64,000 bases of DNA. Origin: Allium sativum (lineage: Eukaryota; Streptophyta; Magnoliopsida; Asparagales; Amaryllidaceae). Under the pieces are notes generated by a model. It saw only the letters and a program-made list of their open reading frames with translations. It made no database searches and had not been told where the DNA came from. Where the stretch lies: positions 362,387,863 through 362,451,862 of the forward strand of contig CM060915.1 of the NCBI GenBank assembly GCA_030737875.1. Reading direction: 5' to 3'. The position numbers and the translations under genes are program-made. The first letter of the stretch is position 1; the number at the start of each line of letters is the position of its first letter. Shown here in pieces: positions 45,416-56,420 of this stretch.

Positions 45416-46246
45416 TTATGGAGTAGGGAACAGAGTTCGAAAGTACTCACTCCCTTCTATCCATCTCCTTGCGAATCCAGGAGGGCGACGCATGAAGAAC
45501 CAATCATATTTAGTCATCGACGGCCTGGGCCACTTCCTGATAAAGAATTTGGGGGCGGCTGACGCTTCCAAGAACCATTGAGAGGTTGATCCGCTAGACG
45601 TTCTCCTCAGACTGAAAAAATACGAGATGTCCTCCCCGGTGGGCTCCATGTGCAAATATTCTCGGTATAGGAAGTATGTGCCTAAGAGCGAGGAATAAGC
45701 ATTCGGATGCAGTTGCAAAGGTGCGAGGCGGAAGTAGGAAAGCATGTCTCGGATAAAGTCATTGGCTGGGGGCACACAACCCACGAACCAGGCTTGTCTA
45801 TTCCAAGCAGCCAAGCCCTCGAGCGGTGCGTGGGATCTTTCACCCTCACCCGGTGCGTGGACATCACCCGCTGGAATATTGAACCGCTGCTCCATTTTCA
45901 TGACCGACGTAGCATCCAGGCACGACTGTACCGAGTCCGTTGGATTTTCCAAGACAACAATGTTAGGCAACATGTCCAGAGCTACCAGAACCGTCGGTGC
46001 ATCTTCGCCCATAATATCAACATTCTCAACCTCTTCACGTATGACCGGAGAATATAGCCTCTCAACTTGTTCCCCGTGGTCAGATACTTCAGGGGAACTA
46101 GCTGATTGAGAAGGAATGGATCCTTCGGTGGTCTCAAGCTCGCTGCCACTCGGGCTACTACTGTCAGAAGAGTCAGATGTATGTGACAACGTGGGGGAAG
46201 CCTCTGCCTCTAAGGTCTTCCCAGTCTTCGATCTTTTTTGCATCAC
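45416..46246 (-). CDS. N-terminal part of the element B antisense gene (putative gypsy-type transposon domain, Transposase_28-like)
   Basis: 276 codons. Residues 1-110 are Ser/Glu/Pro-rich and acidic. About residues 155-215 read VPPANDFIRDMLSYFRLAPL, then QLHPNAYSSLLGTYFLYREY, the pattern of the plant family named putative gypsy type transposon, found as an extra antisense frame in Tat-lineage elements. No catalytic motif is visible and the role is unknown. It is the longest open frame left in element B, longer than any pol piece except gag, although B is old. An antisense TATA box lies 743 bp upstream at 46989-46996. A coiled coil follows on the same strand. Splicing to later parts is possible but not shown. 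Confidence 0.65.
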   Translation of the reverse strand: MMQKRSKTGKTLEAEASPTLSHTSDSSDSSSPSGSELETTEGSIPSQSASSPEVSDHGEQVERLYSPVIREEVENVDIMGEDAPTVLVALDMLPNIVVLENPTDSVQSCLDATSVMKMEQRFNIPAGDVHAPGEGERSHAPLEGLAAWNRQAWFVGCVPPANDFIRDMLSYFRLAPLQLHPNAYSSLLGTYFLYREYLHMEPTGEDISYFFSLRRTSSGSTSQWFLEASAAPKFFIRKWPRPSMTKYDWFFMRRPPGFARRWIEGSEYFRTLFPTP

Positions 46247-46609
46247 TAGCTATACTTTAATACACTAGTATTAGACATTGCAAGAGAATAACCTGTACCC
46301 TCGTGTCAGTGGAAACTAACAAGTGCGTGCGGTGTTATGCCAAATTAAGATGAACAGAAAAAATTTAAACAGGCCAATAGTTCGGTCACAGTTCAAGTAT
46401 ATGCGCTATCCTATGTGAAAGGGCCCAACTTCCCGTGTGCACAATTAACCACGCAAGAAGGAGGCGCAGTCACACAAGTAAATAAGCGGTATACAAAACT
46501 AAGGGTAGGGAGTCAGGAAACCAAAGTTCTGCAAAGGAGAAGCAACACCCCACCGAGGGGCAGCGTGAAGAAATCAAGCCTGGAAGACCTAGCACGAAGA
46601 TCAAGCTCA

Positions 46610-46815
46610 TTTCGAGATTCGAAGACTCGAACCTCCCTCGGGGTTCAAAACTTCGAACCCTCTGGAGTTCGGAAATTCGAACCCTATCAGGGTTCGAAAA
46701 TCGAACCCCGGAGGCTCGGGTAGTTGGACCCCGTTAGGGTTAGAAGATTCGAGATCTGAACACCTCATGTTTGAAAATTCGAACCTCCTGAGGGTTTGAG
46801 AACTCGAGCCTATGA
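46610..46815 (+). repeat. Array of TTCGAACCC palindromic units inside element B
   Basis: About seven to eight units such as GGGTTCGAAAATCGAACCC and CGGAAATTCGAACCC. Design like the LTR array but with another arm sequence. Confidence 0.8.
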
Positions 46816-46988
46816 GGGGGTCGGCTCTTCGACGCTCCTCCGGATCTCGACCCTTCAGCCTCCCTCCTTTTACTCTCCTTCGATCCGTCCATTACCTAAG
46901 TCTGGTTGAAGGTTTTGATATCTGAAGCATTCACAACAATGGAGGCCAAGGAAGAAAATAATGGAAGGAAATAAATGAGGAGGGGGGC

Positions 46989-46996
46989 TATTTATA
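46989..46996 (-). promoter_or_regulatory. Antisense TATA box of element B
   Basis: The minus strand reads TATAAATA, preceded by AC. It faces the antisense gene and has a palindrome array about 34 bp upstream. Element G has the same arrangement at 61217-61224. Confidence 0.55.
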
Positions 46997-47029
46997 GTAA
47001 AAGGGGAAAAACCCCTTGGTCTCCCCAAA

Positions 47030-47125
47030 AATCTCAAACCCACGGGTTTGAAATTTCGAGCCCCCAGGGTTCAGAATTTCGGGGTTCAAAATTTCGAGCC
47101 CCCAAGATTCGAGTTTCCAAACCTT
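47030..47125 (+). repeat. Second short array of TTCGA-type palindromic units in element B
   Basis: Units such as GGGTTTGAAATTTCGAGCCC. It lies just upstream (minus-strand sense) of the antisense TATA box. Confidence 0.72.
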
Positions 47126-47437
47126 CGTGGTTCATAGGCCAAAAAAAGGAGAAGGAAGGGGAGAGGCAAACCAGTCTCGAACCCCTTCACCCAAAGAGCC
47201 ACACCACACGCTCATGTACACATGTTCCATGTACATACCCACCATCGCAAGCACGTGGAGCCGACACATTGCGAATACTTAAAGACATGAGCACGTTGCC
47301 GCGACCACACCAGCTCGCTCCAAGTCTACAGCGAACGAACACTACAACTAATGTCTGTTTTTATTTAATAGGATGCGTCCACAACCCAACTATTATCTTA
47401 ACCAATGCAAAGCACATCATGTCAAGACAAGACATAC

Positions 47438-47450
47438 TTTTGGGGGGAAA
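47438..47450 (+). other. Polypurine tract of element B
   Basis: TTTTGGGGGGAAA directly before the 3' LTR. Confidence 0.8.
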
Positions 47451-47688
47451 TGCTAACTGGCCTTTTGGTCCGGTTCCCAAAAGTACACAGGACACGCTCA
47501 GCTCAACCCCTCGTGTGGAGTCAGGGCTGGACAGACATCTAGGAGCGAAGGAAACAGGTTGGAGAGGAATCGCGCTAGCAAAAGACCTCGAAGTCCGAGC
47601 TATAAACTGAACCGCGAGCCATCAGAGCGCCAATTCTCAAGATCTTCACAACCCCCCCCCCCCCCCACATGGCGACACCTGCACCCTC

Positions 47689-47990
47689 CGAGGTGTGAAA
47701 TTCGCACCCCTAAGGGGTGCGAAATTCGCATGCTGTAGGGTGCAAAATTCGCACCCTGCCAAATGCGAAATTCGCATCTAGCGGGGTAGAAACTCGCACC
47801 TACCTGGGTGCGAAATTCGCACCTAGCCAGATGCGAAATTCCCACCCAGCCGGGTGCGAGATTTGCACCTCGCAGAGGAGCGAATTTCGCACCCATTCAG
47901 GACAGAATTTCGCACCCTCCAAGTGATTCGAATTTCGCACCCCACGAGGTGGGAAATTCACACCCCACAGGCGAGGTGCGAAAATCTGGC
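47689..47990 (+). repeat. Array of palindromic units in U3 of the element B 3' LTR
   Basis: Same family of units (GGTGCGAAATTCGCACC) as in the 5' LTR, with different base changes in single units, so it has decayed since insertion. Confidence 0.86.
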
Positions 47991-48112
47991 AGGTGCACCA
48001 CTAAGGTGCGAATTTTCGAGTGTGGGGGTCTATTTTCATCTACTCCTAGCTACTCCTAACAACTCCAACCTACTCCTACCTACTCCCACCTACTCCAACC
48101 TAATCCTTGTCC

Positions 48113-48120
48113 TATAAATA
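48113..48120 (+). promoter_or_regulatory. TATA box, element B 3' LTR
   Basis: TATAAATA followed by CCCCATAA, as in the 5' LTR. Confidence 0.75.
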
Positions 48121-49071
48121 CCCCATAACCTCACACTTCAAAGGTGGTGGATTTTGTGACCTTGAAACTTCATGAGAGCTCCATTAATGGCATCTTCTCT
48201 TTAAGGAAGAAGAAGGGAAAATCGTCTTTTTCCTACATTCCTTGATATATGCCAATTATGACATCATATATGATAATGATGACATCACCTAGTCTACAAG
48301 CAAGTGTAATGGGATGTTATGTGATGGGCTCAACCTTGTAATCTTTTATGATCAATAATATTCCAACAATGCTTCAAAGTGGACGTAGGCCCCTCCTAAG
48401 GCCGAACCACTCTAAATCTCTTGTGTTATTTACTGATTTTCTGCTCTTGTCTATGCGACCAAATTAACTATTCTTAGTAATTGGAAACTGTGGTATTTAC
48501 GACATTTTTTTGCCGTCAACATACATAATCATCATCAAATTTACAATCTTATTATTGTAGTAATTTATTAAGCCCAAACAGTAGATATAGGAATGAATTT
48601 ACACAATAGTAATATTCTTAACGCATTTAGGGAATGAATTACATAATAACCAACAATTCCATTTATTTATTTCGTTAAGAATAACGGGGAATTAAATGAT
48701 AAATATACAGTTACCAAAAGGCATAATCTAAACCCACTCATCTATTAGCTTTCCAATTGCCGAATCTAATTTAGAATTATTAACTGTGGTTTCTCCCTAA
48801 TTTAATTCAACGCTCTAGTAACAACAGATTTATAATGCAGAACCCAAAAGAAAACAAAAGAACTGAATTGGAATCAAATCCATGGAACTTACCTTGTATG
48901 GAAAGGGATTTTGAGCACCTATAATCCTAAGTTATGAATTTTAATCTCCAATTCTTATTTCTGAAGACCTATACTAATCTTATTTGATGCAGAAAAGGTT
49001 TGGAGAAAAAATTAAACGAAAGGGCCTGCGCTGCTAAGAAACTAATGAGTTTGATGGCAAGCCCTGGCGTT

Positions 49072-49079
49072 TATTTATA
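49072..49079 (-). promoter_or_regulatory. TATA box, element E LTR
   Basis: TATAAATA on the minus strand, 180 nt before the splice donor. Confidence 0.65.
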
Positions 49080-49189
49080 GCCGCTCAAAAGAACTTGGTC
49101 AATTAGATTCGTGGAAAGCAAATCATAACCGTCACTGAAAATAAAACACGTCACTTCCTTGAAATAAATCACGTGACCTGCACTATATG

Positions 49190-49280
49190 GGTTGACCCAA
49201 CATATGCCTGGGTTGACACTGGGTCAACCAGATCTCCTTGGGTCAACACTAGGTCGACCCACGCGCTTCTTTGGTTCGAC
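49190..49280 (-). repeat. Degenerate GTCGAC/GTTGAC repeats, element E LTR
   Basis: Seven copies of GGTTGAC, GGTCAAC, GGTCGAC or close variants, in the same place relative to TATA as in A, C and D. Confidence 0.6.
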
Positions 49281-49956
49281 CTATACATGTTTAGAACAAA
49301 CGTGTACTGCAATTTAACGCATGATTATTCCCTTTTTAATTCAATGAATGTTATCTTTAACGTTTATTTCTATTATGGTACATGCCAGTTTAACGTGCAT
49401 TAATTCATTTCAAATGCACACCATTAATATATTAATATGTACATATCTATTCCAAATTGAAACGATGCTTAATTAATGTTATTTCAAACGTTCTTTTATT
49501 GCAAATTTTGTACCTTTTATAACACGCATTTATTTTATGTGTTTCTTCTGCAATTTATTTTGACTTCAGTTATATTATGACATGCGTCATCAATTAATAG
49601 GAACATTCTAATTTTATTGTCAATTACTTTCCTCTTCCTAACTGTCCATTCATTTCAATTTCAAACGACTATTTTTCTGTAAATTTATGTACATACATAA
49701 TTTTAAAATATAAATTATATTTGCACACATTTAGATACAAATATTTTCCAATGCTATACTTCGTACGTTCGCAAATATGTCGTACGAACTCTATTCAGAA
49801 TATATTATAAATGTAAATTTATCAGAAAAATGCAACGAACTCAATGGTACACATTCCCAAGCCTAACTTTGACAATCCCAAAAAAAATTTTGTTCCATTA
49901 ATCGTTTTCTATAAGTATTTAATTTACTTAATATTATAAAAACGCAGGGTGTTACA

Positions 49957-49973
49957 TCCTACCACCCTGGAGA
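49957..49973 (-). other. Polypurine tract of element E
   Basis: The minus strand reads CTCCAGGGTGGTAGGA, then the LTR. A degenerate form of the GATTTCGGGGACGAAATCC block lies just upstream (TTTCGGAGATGAAATTTT). Confidence 0.6.
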
Positions 49974-51235
49974 AAATTTCATCTCCGAAATTAAATAAAG
50001 GGTAAGCCTACGTAATTTCTCACATAATTTATAGCCATCATGTTTGCATCCTTTTTTCAACCATCCACGCGCTAGTGTAAGTGTAATACATTTTAAAATT
50101 TCATGTATGTAACGAATTTCTAAGCAATACCTCTTATGTGAGTGCTGTTTTTTTCAAAAATATTTTGAAAACATAATGCATACAACCTAAATATACTTGC
50201 AATTTCTATATGAATGCAATATTTTTTTAAAATAAAAAATATCCTTTCATCCAATTTCCCCCACACTCTTGCAGAATAAGAGCGTAGTTCATCCAATTTT
50301 TGCATTTAAACCCTACCAACCAACTTTAATTTTGCAAATTTCAGAAAATTCTAATTTTTCCAAATTTGGTTTGTTATGTTAGAAAAAGGTAGGAAGTGGG
50401 AAGTCCATATTTTCCACTTCACTTTTACTCACAATTTTCCATGTACTTCGAACCCTTGGCAACTATTCTACAAAAATTCCTACTTTCTTTTCCAAGCACA
50501 GTTTACATAAGAAGAATTTCTTTTCAACTTTCTCAAACTTACTTTAGGAAAATTTATTTCCTCTTATTGTTCTCGTTTATTGCAGTTGTTGCCTTTATTA
50601 ATTTCATTTTATTTGTTTTTCTTTTAGTCATTCATTTCTTGCTTACAATGTTAATTTGTTTGTGACTACCTATGTCTTTATTCCTTTCAAGTAACCATCC
50701 CATATACCTAAAAAAAAGAATGCCATACTAAACCATTCTATTTTCAGCAATGTCAATTTCTCAAAAAGCTTTCTCAGAAGTAAAAAAATTAGGGAAATAA
50801 GGATTGATTACTTCTATTCAATATTGTAAAATCTATCTTAAATCTATCCAACATACATGTCTAATTAATTTATTCGTGCCTTCCCTTTTCTACCTCTGTG
50901 ACTTACCCTACAACTCGCTTACACACCTTATTCTTTTAGGAAACAAATCTTTATACTTTCTGAAAAATATATTTTAATGCCAAAATTAATAACTTTCCAA
51001 AAACTTTTAAGCTTTCAAATTTAGAATTTGAAAAATATTTTAGAAATCTTTTCCTATATCCATTTCTATTTCAAGTTCTGTTAAAAGTTTAATTTTGGCA
51101 CAAGGAATAAGGTGCTCTCCAGATTCACACTTTTCTAAATTTCTTACGTGAAATTAGTTTACTTCCTCACTAATCCTCTAGCATACTTTCTAAACTATGA
51201 GTGGCGTCTAGCTCGTGTTTCCCATGCACAATATA

Positions 51236-51266
<31 letters not shown>

Positions 51267-51612
51267 GTGTGTGTGTATATATCCAATCCATCAATTTTCA
51301 AAATACAAGGTATTATTACTCACCCACAACTTGGACCTGCAATCCGTTGCCAAGTAGCGACACATGAACTTTCCCGTTAATCACTCGTTCTATCGTACAA
51401 CCCATTCCATGGTTAATTCAGAACTTACACTTTAAGGACCCAACACAATCCTAACATTGATGTACGAATTCACTACTCAATACTTTACATGTGCGGTTTT
51501 CTCAAAAGTGGGTCTCTTTCATGGATCTAGCTACAAATATATATATATATAATATTTATATTTTTAAAACAGATATGCCTCTTACAAACTATATATAGGA
51601 TTCCTAAATTTG
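49974..51612 (-). other. Non-coding interior of element E
   Basis: About 1.65 kb, very AT-rich, with no pol motif in any frame. It holds a TA/TATG/TG microsatellite. If the limits are right, E is another element with a gutted interior, like D. Confidence 0.5.
51231..51282 (+). repeat. Compound microsatellite (TA, TATG, TG)
   Basis: (AT)n, then about five ATGT units, then (GT)n and TATATA. Confidence 0.92.
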
Positions 51613-51613
51613 A

Positions 51614-51624
51614 GCTCTGGTCCA
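51614..51624 (-). other. Degenerate primer binding site of element E
   Basis: The minus strand reads TGGACCAGAGC, close to TGGTATCAGAGC, and lies two bases from an LTR-like start TGTAACA. Confidence 0.55.
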
Positions 51625-51626
51625 GA

Positions 51627-52365
51627 TGTAACAAACCAAATTCCAATGGGTCTGGATTTTTCAAAAATTCTAAATCTGAAACCATTGAAAATCGAGTTGG
51701 CTTGCCTGGTATCCTGCAAAAAAGACAGAGATGATTAATATATTAAAGCTCAATAAAACATCTCACAGTTGAATGGATAAAATGTAATAATCAAATATAG
51801 CTTTACCAAAATAATGGCACTGCCTAACAAGTGTCCTAAGGCTGCCAAATCTCTGCCATGAATCTCACCTGCGAGTATTTTATGAGGAGGGGGTTAAAAC
51901 ACAAGTTCTGGTGAGAGGACAAATTATACATTCTAAAAAAAATACTACATATACCATTCATTTACATTTTCTTAATTATTAGGTTATTCAGGTTAACATC
52001 ACTCTAGGCTCTGCACACACGTCGCACCCATCTACTCCCCAATATTGTATTTATTCCAAACATCTCAATGTACTCCCTATAGTACCCTCTTCATACGGTC
52101 TTCACTGCCATACCATAGGAGCATGCACAACCTTTATCCTAGCCGAACCGTGTACGAAAATATCCGTCATTACGCCACGTAATCGCATAGAACCACCCTG
52201 GCTATGCCACGTAAGCGTACAGATCCTCATATTTGAACCCCTCGGTTAAACCATGTATCGACACAAAGTAATGCCCTAACATCTACAATACTCCACCCAG
52301 TGCATGAATCTCCACGTTCGCATGAACATGTTGTCTACTATAACCCGAGTTCTATAATAGGGCTA
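51627..52365 (-). repeat. 5' LTR of element E, partial
   Basis: Starts TGTAACAAACC next to the primer site. Contains the acceptor GCAG/GTGAG (51869), a pyrimidine tract and TTAAC branch-point-like site. It is cut at 52365 by element F. Confidence 0.55.
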
Positions 52366-52613
52366 TGTAACACCCCATATTTTGATACATAATAATTTTA
52401 TAAAGAATATAATAAAATTAATATTAATTAATTAAATATTCATAATTAGTTAAAATAGATTTTATCGCTATGTTCGTTGCAAAATTCTGGTTTAGATACA
52501 CTCTTGGCTTTCGTAAAGCAGATTAAGTATGAAGAAGTTATGAACTAAAGAAGTGCAGAAATAATTTAAATAATTAAATAATTAATCAACTCAGAAAAGC
52601 AACGGTCTGGAGT

Positions 52614-52680
52614 CAACCTGACCCTACATGGGTCGACTCATATGTTGACCCATGGATTGACACTAATGTCGACCCATGCT
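52614..52680 (+). repeat. Degenerate GTCGAC repeats, element F LTR
   Basis: GAGTCAACC, GGGTCGACTC, GTTGACCC, ATTGACAC and TGTCGACCC within 67 bp, upstream of TATA. Confidence 0.6.
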
Positions 52681-52811
52681 AAATGCAGGATGAATTCCTG
52701 CGCTTTAATCTAGACAACTTAATGTACTATATTATTCGCTGACTCGGCAAGAGGTGTACAGTTTGATATTATAAACGAATATCCTATTGTTTATAATTAT
52801 CCTAACATATC

Positions 52812-52819
52812 TATAAATA
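52812..52819 (+). promoter_or_regulatory. TATA box, element F LTR
   Basis: TATAAATA, 188 nt before the splice donor. Confidence 0.68.
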
Positions 52820-53358
52820 GGCTATCAGCTTCACCATTTTCTTACACAAACATTCTTCATCATCGTCCCCCCCTAAGCTATTTCTGAATGAAATTAAGAA
52901 AATGTCGAGGTGCTGCCAGAACTTAGATTGAAGGGATAATTCTTGATTTTTCTCAACAACAACCATTTCAAAGGTTTTCTGGATCTAAATCAACACAGTG
53001 TGAGTTCTAGTTATTTTCTGCAATTAAAAAAGTATTTTAACAAGTAAATAATTTGGATCTGAAAAGTAGCAGTTCTTATAAGTTTATATGTTATTGTTCT
53101 CTTTACTGTCATTTACCTATTCAGTTTTCAGTTATTACTTGTTACATGTACATCTTTCTTATCCCCTTTATGTCTTAGTTTTATATACAATCTTATGCTT
53201 ATTTACTCAGTTTATTTACTTCTGAGTTGGATATATTTTTCTCCTTTTCCTTTTTATTTACGCTAAGCCCGAGCGCCTAGGCTGTTTCCATTAAAATTGC
53301 GTAAAATTGGGATAAATTGGAATAACTTGTAATAACAGTAAAAAGGAGATTTGTGCGT

Positions 53359-54806
53359 TGTTACTACCAAAAATTAACCCCGAAACAGGCTAGCGGTGAA
53401 GTGGTAGCAGATCGCCACATGCACAAAAGATTCCTCCGAAAGCAAAAGCCAAGCGCAAGGTACAACCAAAAGCATAGGGGAATAAATCCGAGAGCTATGC
53501 AACTGACACCATCACTAAAGAAAAAAGCTCAGAAGCTATAAGAAGGAAGGATGCCGGGAAAGTGGCTCTGACATGATAAATAAACAACGAAGGATCACTA
53601 AAATCCGGAAGTCAGTGAAGAGAGAGTCTAGGAATTCTACAAACCGAGACCTAGAAGGACGAAAGGGCTATCAATATTAAGTTGCTTAATGTCGATACAT
53701 AAAAGGAAAAAAGGTTCAAAGGCACAGAATTTAAAGTATAAGAGGGTTATCTCGGAACTAGCCCCTGAACCCTTAGTAGATGATCACCAAATGGCCCCTC
53801 TAGTAAACAACTAATGAAGCACCGGAAGCAACCCTGTGAAAGGCCAAGAAATACTTCAGGAATTTACCAAAAGGCAAGCCGAGACCTCAAAGAGAGGCAA
53901 GCTATCCACACTAATCTGCTTAGTGTCGATACCGATAGAGGAGGCAGACCTGACAACCATTTACTTGAATCATGAAGACATGCTCCACAAATTGTTAACA
54001 GCAAAACCAAGAATCCATGACCGGAAGCCTACATCTGGAAGCAGAAACCTTCCGAAAGCTATTCACACCGACAGGCTCGGGATTAATACAAAGAAGATGG
54101 ATAGGACATTAAAAGGAGGTTCTGCAGAACAGAACCATCCTTCTGAGTGCCGAAACCAGCACCTTGAAAGTCGTAAGCAAAGCCTGAAGAATAGCCGAGA
54201 GCCAAAATGACCGGGACCATAGGGAAAAGCGGTCCACAAGGGCTTCTGCTGGTCCAATAGAAAAAGGGGGCCCGATTTGCCTATAAATAAGACCCTAGGG
54301 TTCTCATTTTCAGGGTGGATTTCTCGCTTCTAATTCTTGGACTCTTTTTCTCTAGAGTAAACCCTAATTCCTAAATAAGTTTGGAGATCTATGTTGTAAT
54401 CACTTATGTACTCCAAATCAAAGATCAATAAAGAGAAGATCGACACTTAGCATATTTTCTTATGAATTTCTTATGTGATTTCTTAGATATTTCCTACACA
54501 ACCTATTATAGACTTCCTACAAGGTCACAGTTCCATACCCAAGCTAGACCCTTCCGAAGAGTTCTTGCAGAACCCCTTCCTACAAACTGTTTAGACTCTT
54601 TACTGAGGTTGTGTTTAGGGAAACCTTATCCCAAGATAAATGTTGGTTCCTGAGTCACTTAAGCATGATGCTCACTCCATTGAGGGAAGAGTAGCTAATC
54701 TTTTGTGCTCTAAACCTTGATATCTAGGAAATAGTGAACAAAATCAGACTTGTGAAAGCTAAATAAACCCCATTTTCCCCATAGGTCCACTTCTATAGAC
54801 CTATCT
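53359..54806 (+). repeat. 5' LTR of element G
   Basis: Starts TGTTACTACC. TATA at 54282-54289 with a CCAAT at 54253-54257. The end is approximate. Confidence 0.72.
54282..54289 (+). promoter_or_regulatory. TATA box, element G 5' LTR
   Basis: TATAAATA, 29 bp after CCAAT. Confidence 0.7.
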
Positions 54807-54984
54807 AGGAAACGGATGAAGAAGTAAGGATATGGATTCAACAATAAGACTTAATAACAAAGGGGAAAAACTCGAATGACAAGGAAGTAGCTTTATACCT
54901 AGAATGCTTAATGAGTGCCACCTTACCACCTCAATGGAAAACATTAACCTCCTAACTCATCAAGAGCTCGATTGTTGGTCGTCT

Positions 54985-55145
54985 GCAAAAAAATCCCAAG
55001 TACGAAAGAAAATTAAAAGGGCCTTACCATCATTATCATATGATAAACGGACATGAAACCAACCATTGCAAAGTCCTCGAGGGTTTGATCTTTAAGTTCC
55101 TCAACTAAGGCTAGCTACAAGACTTTGTAAAAAGATCAAACTAAG
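54985..55145 (+). pseudogene. Gag zinc-knuckle remnant of element G
   Basis: One frame encodes GPYHHYHMINGHETNHCKVL, then LEGLIFKFLN, two stops and LQDFVKR. This is the Tat-type pattern (C/Y-x-Y-H, GH, H/E-C, then a helix and an L-x-x-F/Y-V end). The first Cys is lost. The same motif is seen in element B near 14785. No upstream gag core is recognizable. Confidence 0.55.
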
Positions 55146-55254
55146 TCTAATAAAGGTCCTTAGGAAAAGGATTATCAACATGACTAAGTGTATGTAAACC
55201 CTCTCAAGAGTCAAAATAACCGAAGATGGGTTATTCACAAAAGGATAAAAACCC

Positions 55255-55740
55255 TTGTCACCGCCGAGTTGGCCAAGGCAAGGCAGCCCCCGGAAGGGGG
55301 TGATGTGTAAGCCTTTCTCCGCGCCCGAATTGGAAAGGGCCAGGTTAAAGCATCAAAAGCGTAAGCCTCTGACCTACACCAAAAATGGTCGTGGCAGAGC
55401 ATCTAATTAGCACGCACTGCCTCTGCTCGTAGAAGAGTACGCCCTGCCTCTGCTATGAACTAAGCACGTCCTACCTCTCGCAGAAGAGCACGTCGTACCT
55501 CTGCTTATGTTCCGCGTTACCCGCAGAAGGGAATGCTAACCCCTATCATTGCCTACGATGGTAAGGATAAGGCACCTTTCGGAGAGGGTGGAGTGTAAGC
55601 CTCTATCACCACCTACGATAGCCAGGGTAGAGCATCAAAAGAGTAAGCCTTTATTCTGCATCTACGATGTCCCGGTTTAAGCATATAAGACCTTATCATC
55701 GCCAACAATGGTCAGGATAAGGCGCCTCCTAGAGGGAGGT
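55255..55740 (+). repeat. Degenerate tandem repeats I in element G
   Basis: Recurrent words: GTAAGCCT, CCTACGATGG, GCCTCTGC, CAGGATAAGGC and AGAAGAGCACG, spaced at about 40-110 bp. Confidence 0.55.
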
Positions 55741-55904
55741 CAAGTAAGTCCTTGGGCCCTGCTTATGGATAATCTAGCCAAGCACAATGGATGCACAGGC
55801 CCAGAGAGTGGCCAACAAAGCACATACATCCTCTGCTTTGACAACCAAAATCCCAGAGAGTGGCTTAGGAAGCACATACATCCTCGTCTTCTATTAAATA
55901 CCCA

Positions 55905-56420
55905 ACTTCGGGTTGGTTTGGATCTCAATTATTGCCATAAGTGGATTTCCAATCCTACCTTAATACCCAAATCAGGGTTGGTTTAGATCTCAATTATTGC
56001 CAGAAGTGGACTTTCGGTCCTATCTTAATACCTGAATCTGAGTTGGTTCGGATCTCAATTATTGTTGGAGGAAGATTTCTGGTCTTGTCTTTTCCAGTCC
56101 TACCTTAATAGCCGAATCAGGGTTGGTTTGGATCTCAATTATTGCCAGAAGTGGACTTTCGGTCCTATCTTAATACCTGAATCTGAGTCGGTTCGGATCT
56201 CAATTATTGTTGGAGGAAGATTTCCGGTCCTGTCATGAATACCTAAACCCGGGTTGGTTTGGAAGCTCAACTATTAATCAAAAAGAGATATTTGACCTTC
56301 TTAATAATCAAAATCCGGTTAGGAACTAGACTTCTGTTACTACCAGAAGTGGACTTCTGGTCTTATACCTTAATACAGGGGATGGATCAGAATCCTATTG
56401 CTATAAGATGGTGATTTATG
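55905..56420 (+). repeat. Tandem repeats II in element G (about 65-80 bp units, 145-bp dimer)
   Basis: Units contain GATCTCAATTATTG, then AGAAGTGGA or GGAAGATTT, CGGTCCT, TTAATACC and GGTTGGTT. AATCAGGGTT at 55970 and 56115 marks a period of 145 bp. Confidence 0.82.

Larger units (their letters stand above)
11937..48521 (+). mobile_element. Element B: Tat-lineage Ty3/Gypsy element, split by two nested elements
   Basis: LTRs at 11937-12948 and 47451-48521 share the start TG(T/C)TAACTGGCC and the end GTCAACA or ATCAACA. The flanks CACAT (11932-11936) and TACAT (48522-48526) look like a target-site duplication with one change. Removing C and D with their duplications leaves about 14.5 kb. Order: LTR, gag, protease, reverse transcriptase, RNase H, a second RNase H, integrase, antisense gene, polypurine tract, LTR. 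The second RNase H and the antisense gene are marks of the Tat lineage. Every coding part carries stops or frameshifts and the LTRs are clearly diverged, so this is an old copy and the host of C and D. Confidence 0.88.
47451..48521 (+). repeat. 3' LTR of element B (1071 bp)
   Basis: Starts TGCTAACTGG directly after a G-rich polypurine tract and ends GTCAACA at 48521. Carries the palindrome array and TATA in the same order as the 5' LTR. Confidence 0.88.
48527..49956 (-). repeat. 3' LTR of element E (split by element B)
   Basis: On the minus strand it starts TGTAACACCCTGCG at 49956, right after a purine-rich tract. It has TATA (49072-49079), GTCGAC-like repeats and a perfect splice donor CAAG/GTAAGTTCC (48892). 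These match the plan of A, C and D, though the sequence is much diverged. The remaining end should be 11572-11936, beyond B. Confidence 0.65.
52366..53358 (+). repeat. LTR of element F, first part
   Basis: Starts TGTAACACCCC at 52366 after GGCTA (52361-52365, a possible duplication). Contains degenerate GTCGAC repeats (52614-52680), TATA (52812-52819) and donor CAGT/GTGAGTTC (53000). Interrupted by element G and resumed after it. Confidence 0.7.

Noticed and set aside
49173..49403. 76-codon plus-strand frame with VDPTYAWVDT
   Set aside because: It lies over the degenerate GTCGAC block of the element E LTR and has no family resemblance.
50396..50665. 89-codon hydrophobic plus-strand frame
   Set aside because: AT-rich interior of element E, composition-driven, no motif.
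53836..54210. 124-codon plus-strand frame in element G
   Set aside because: It lies wholly in the 5' LTR upstream of TATA and is not kept in the 3' LTR.
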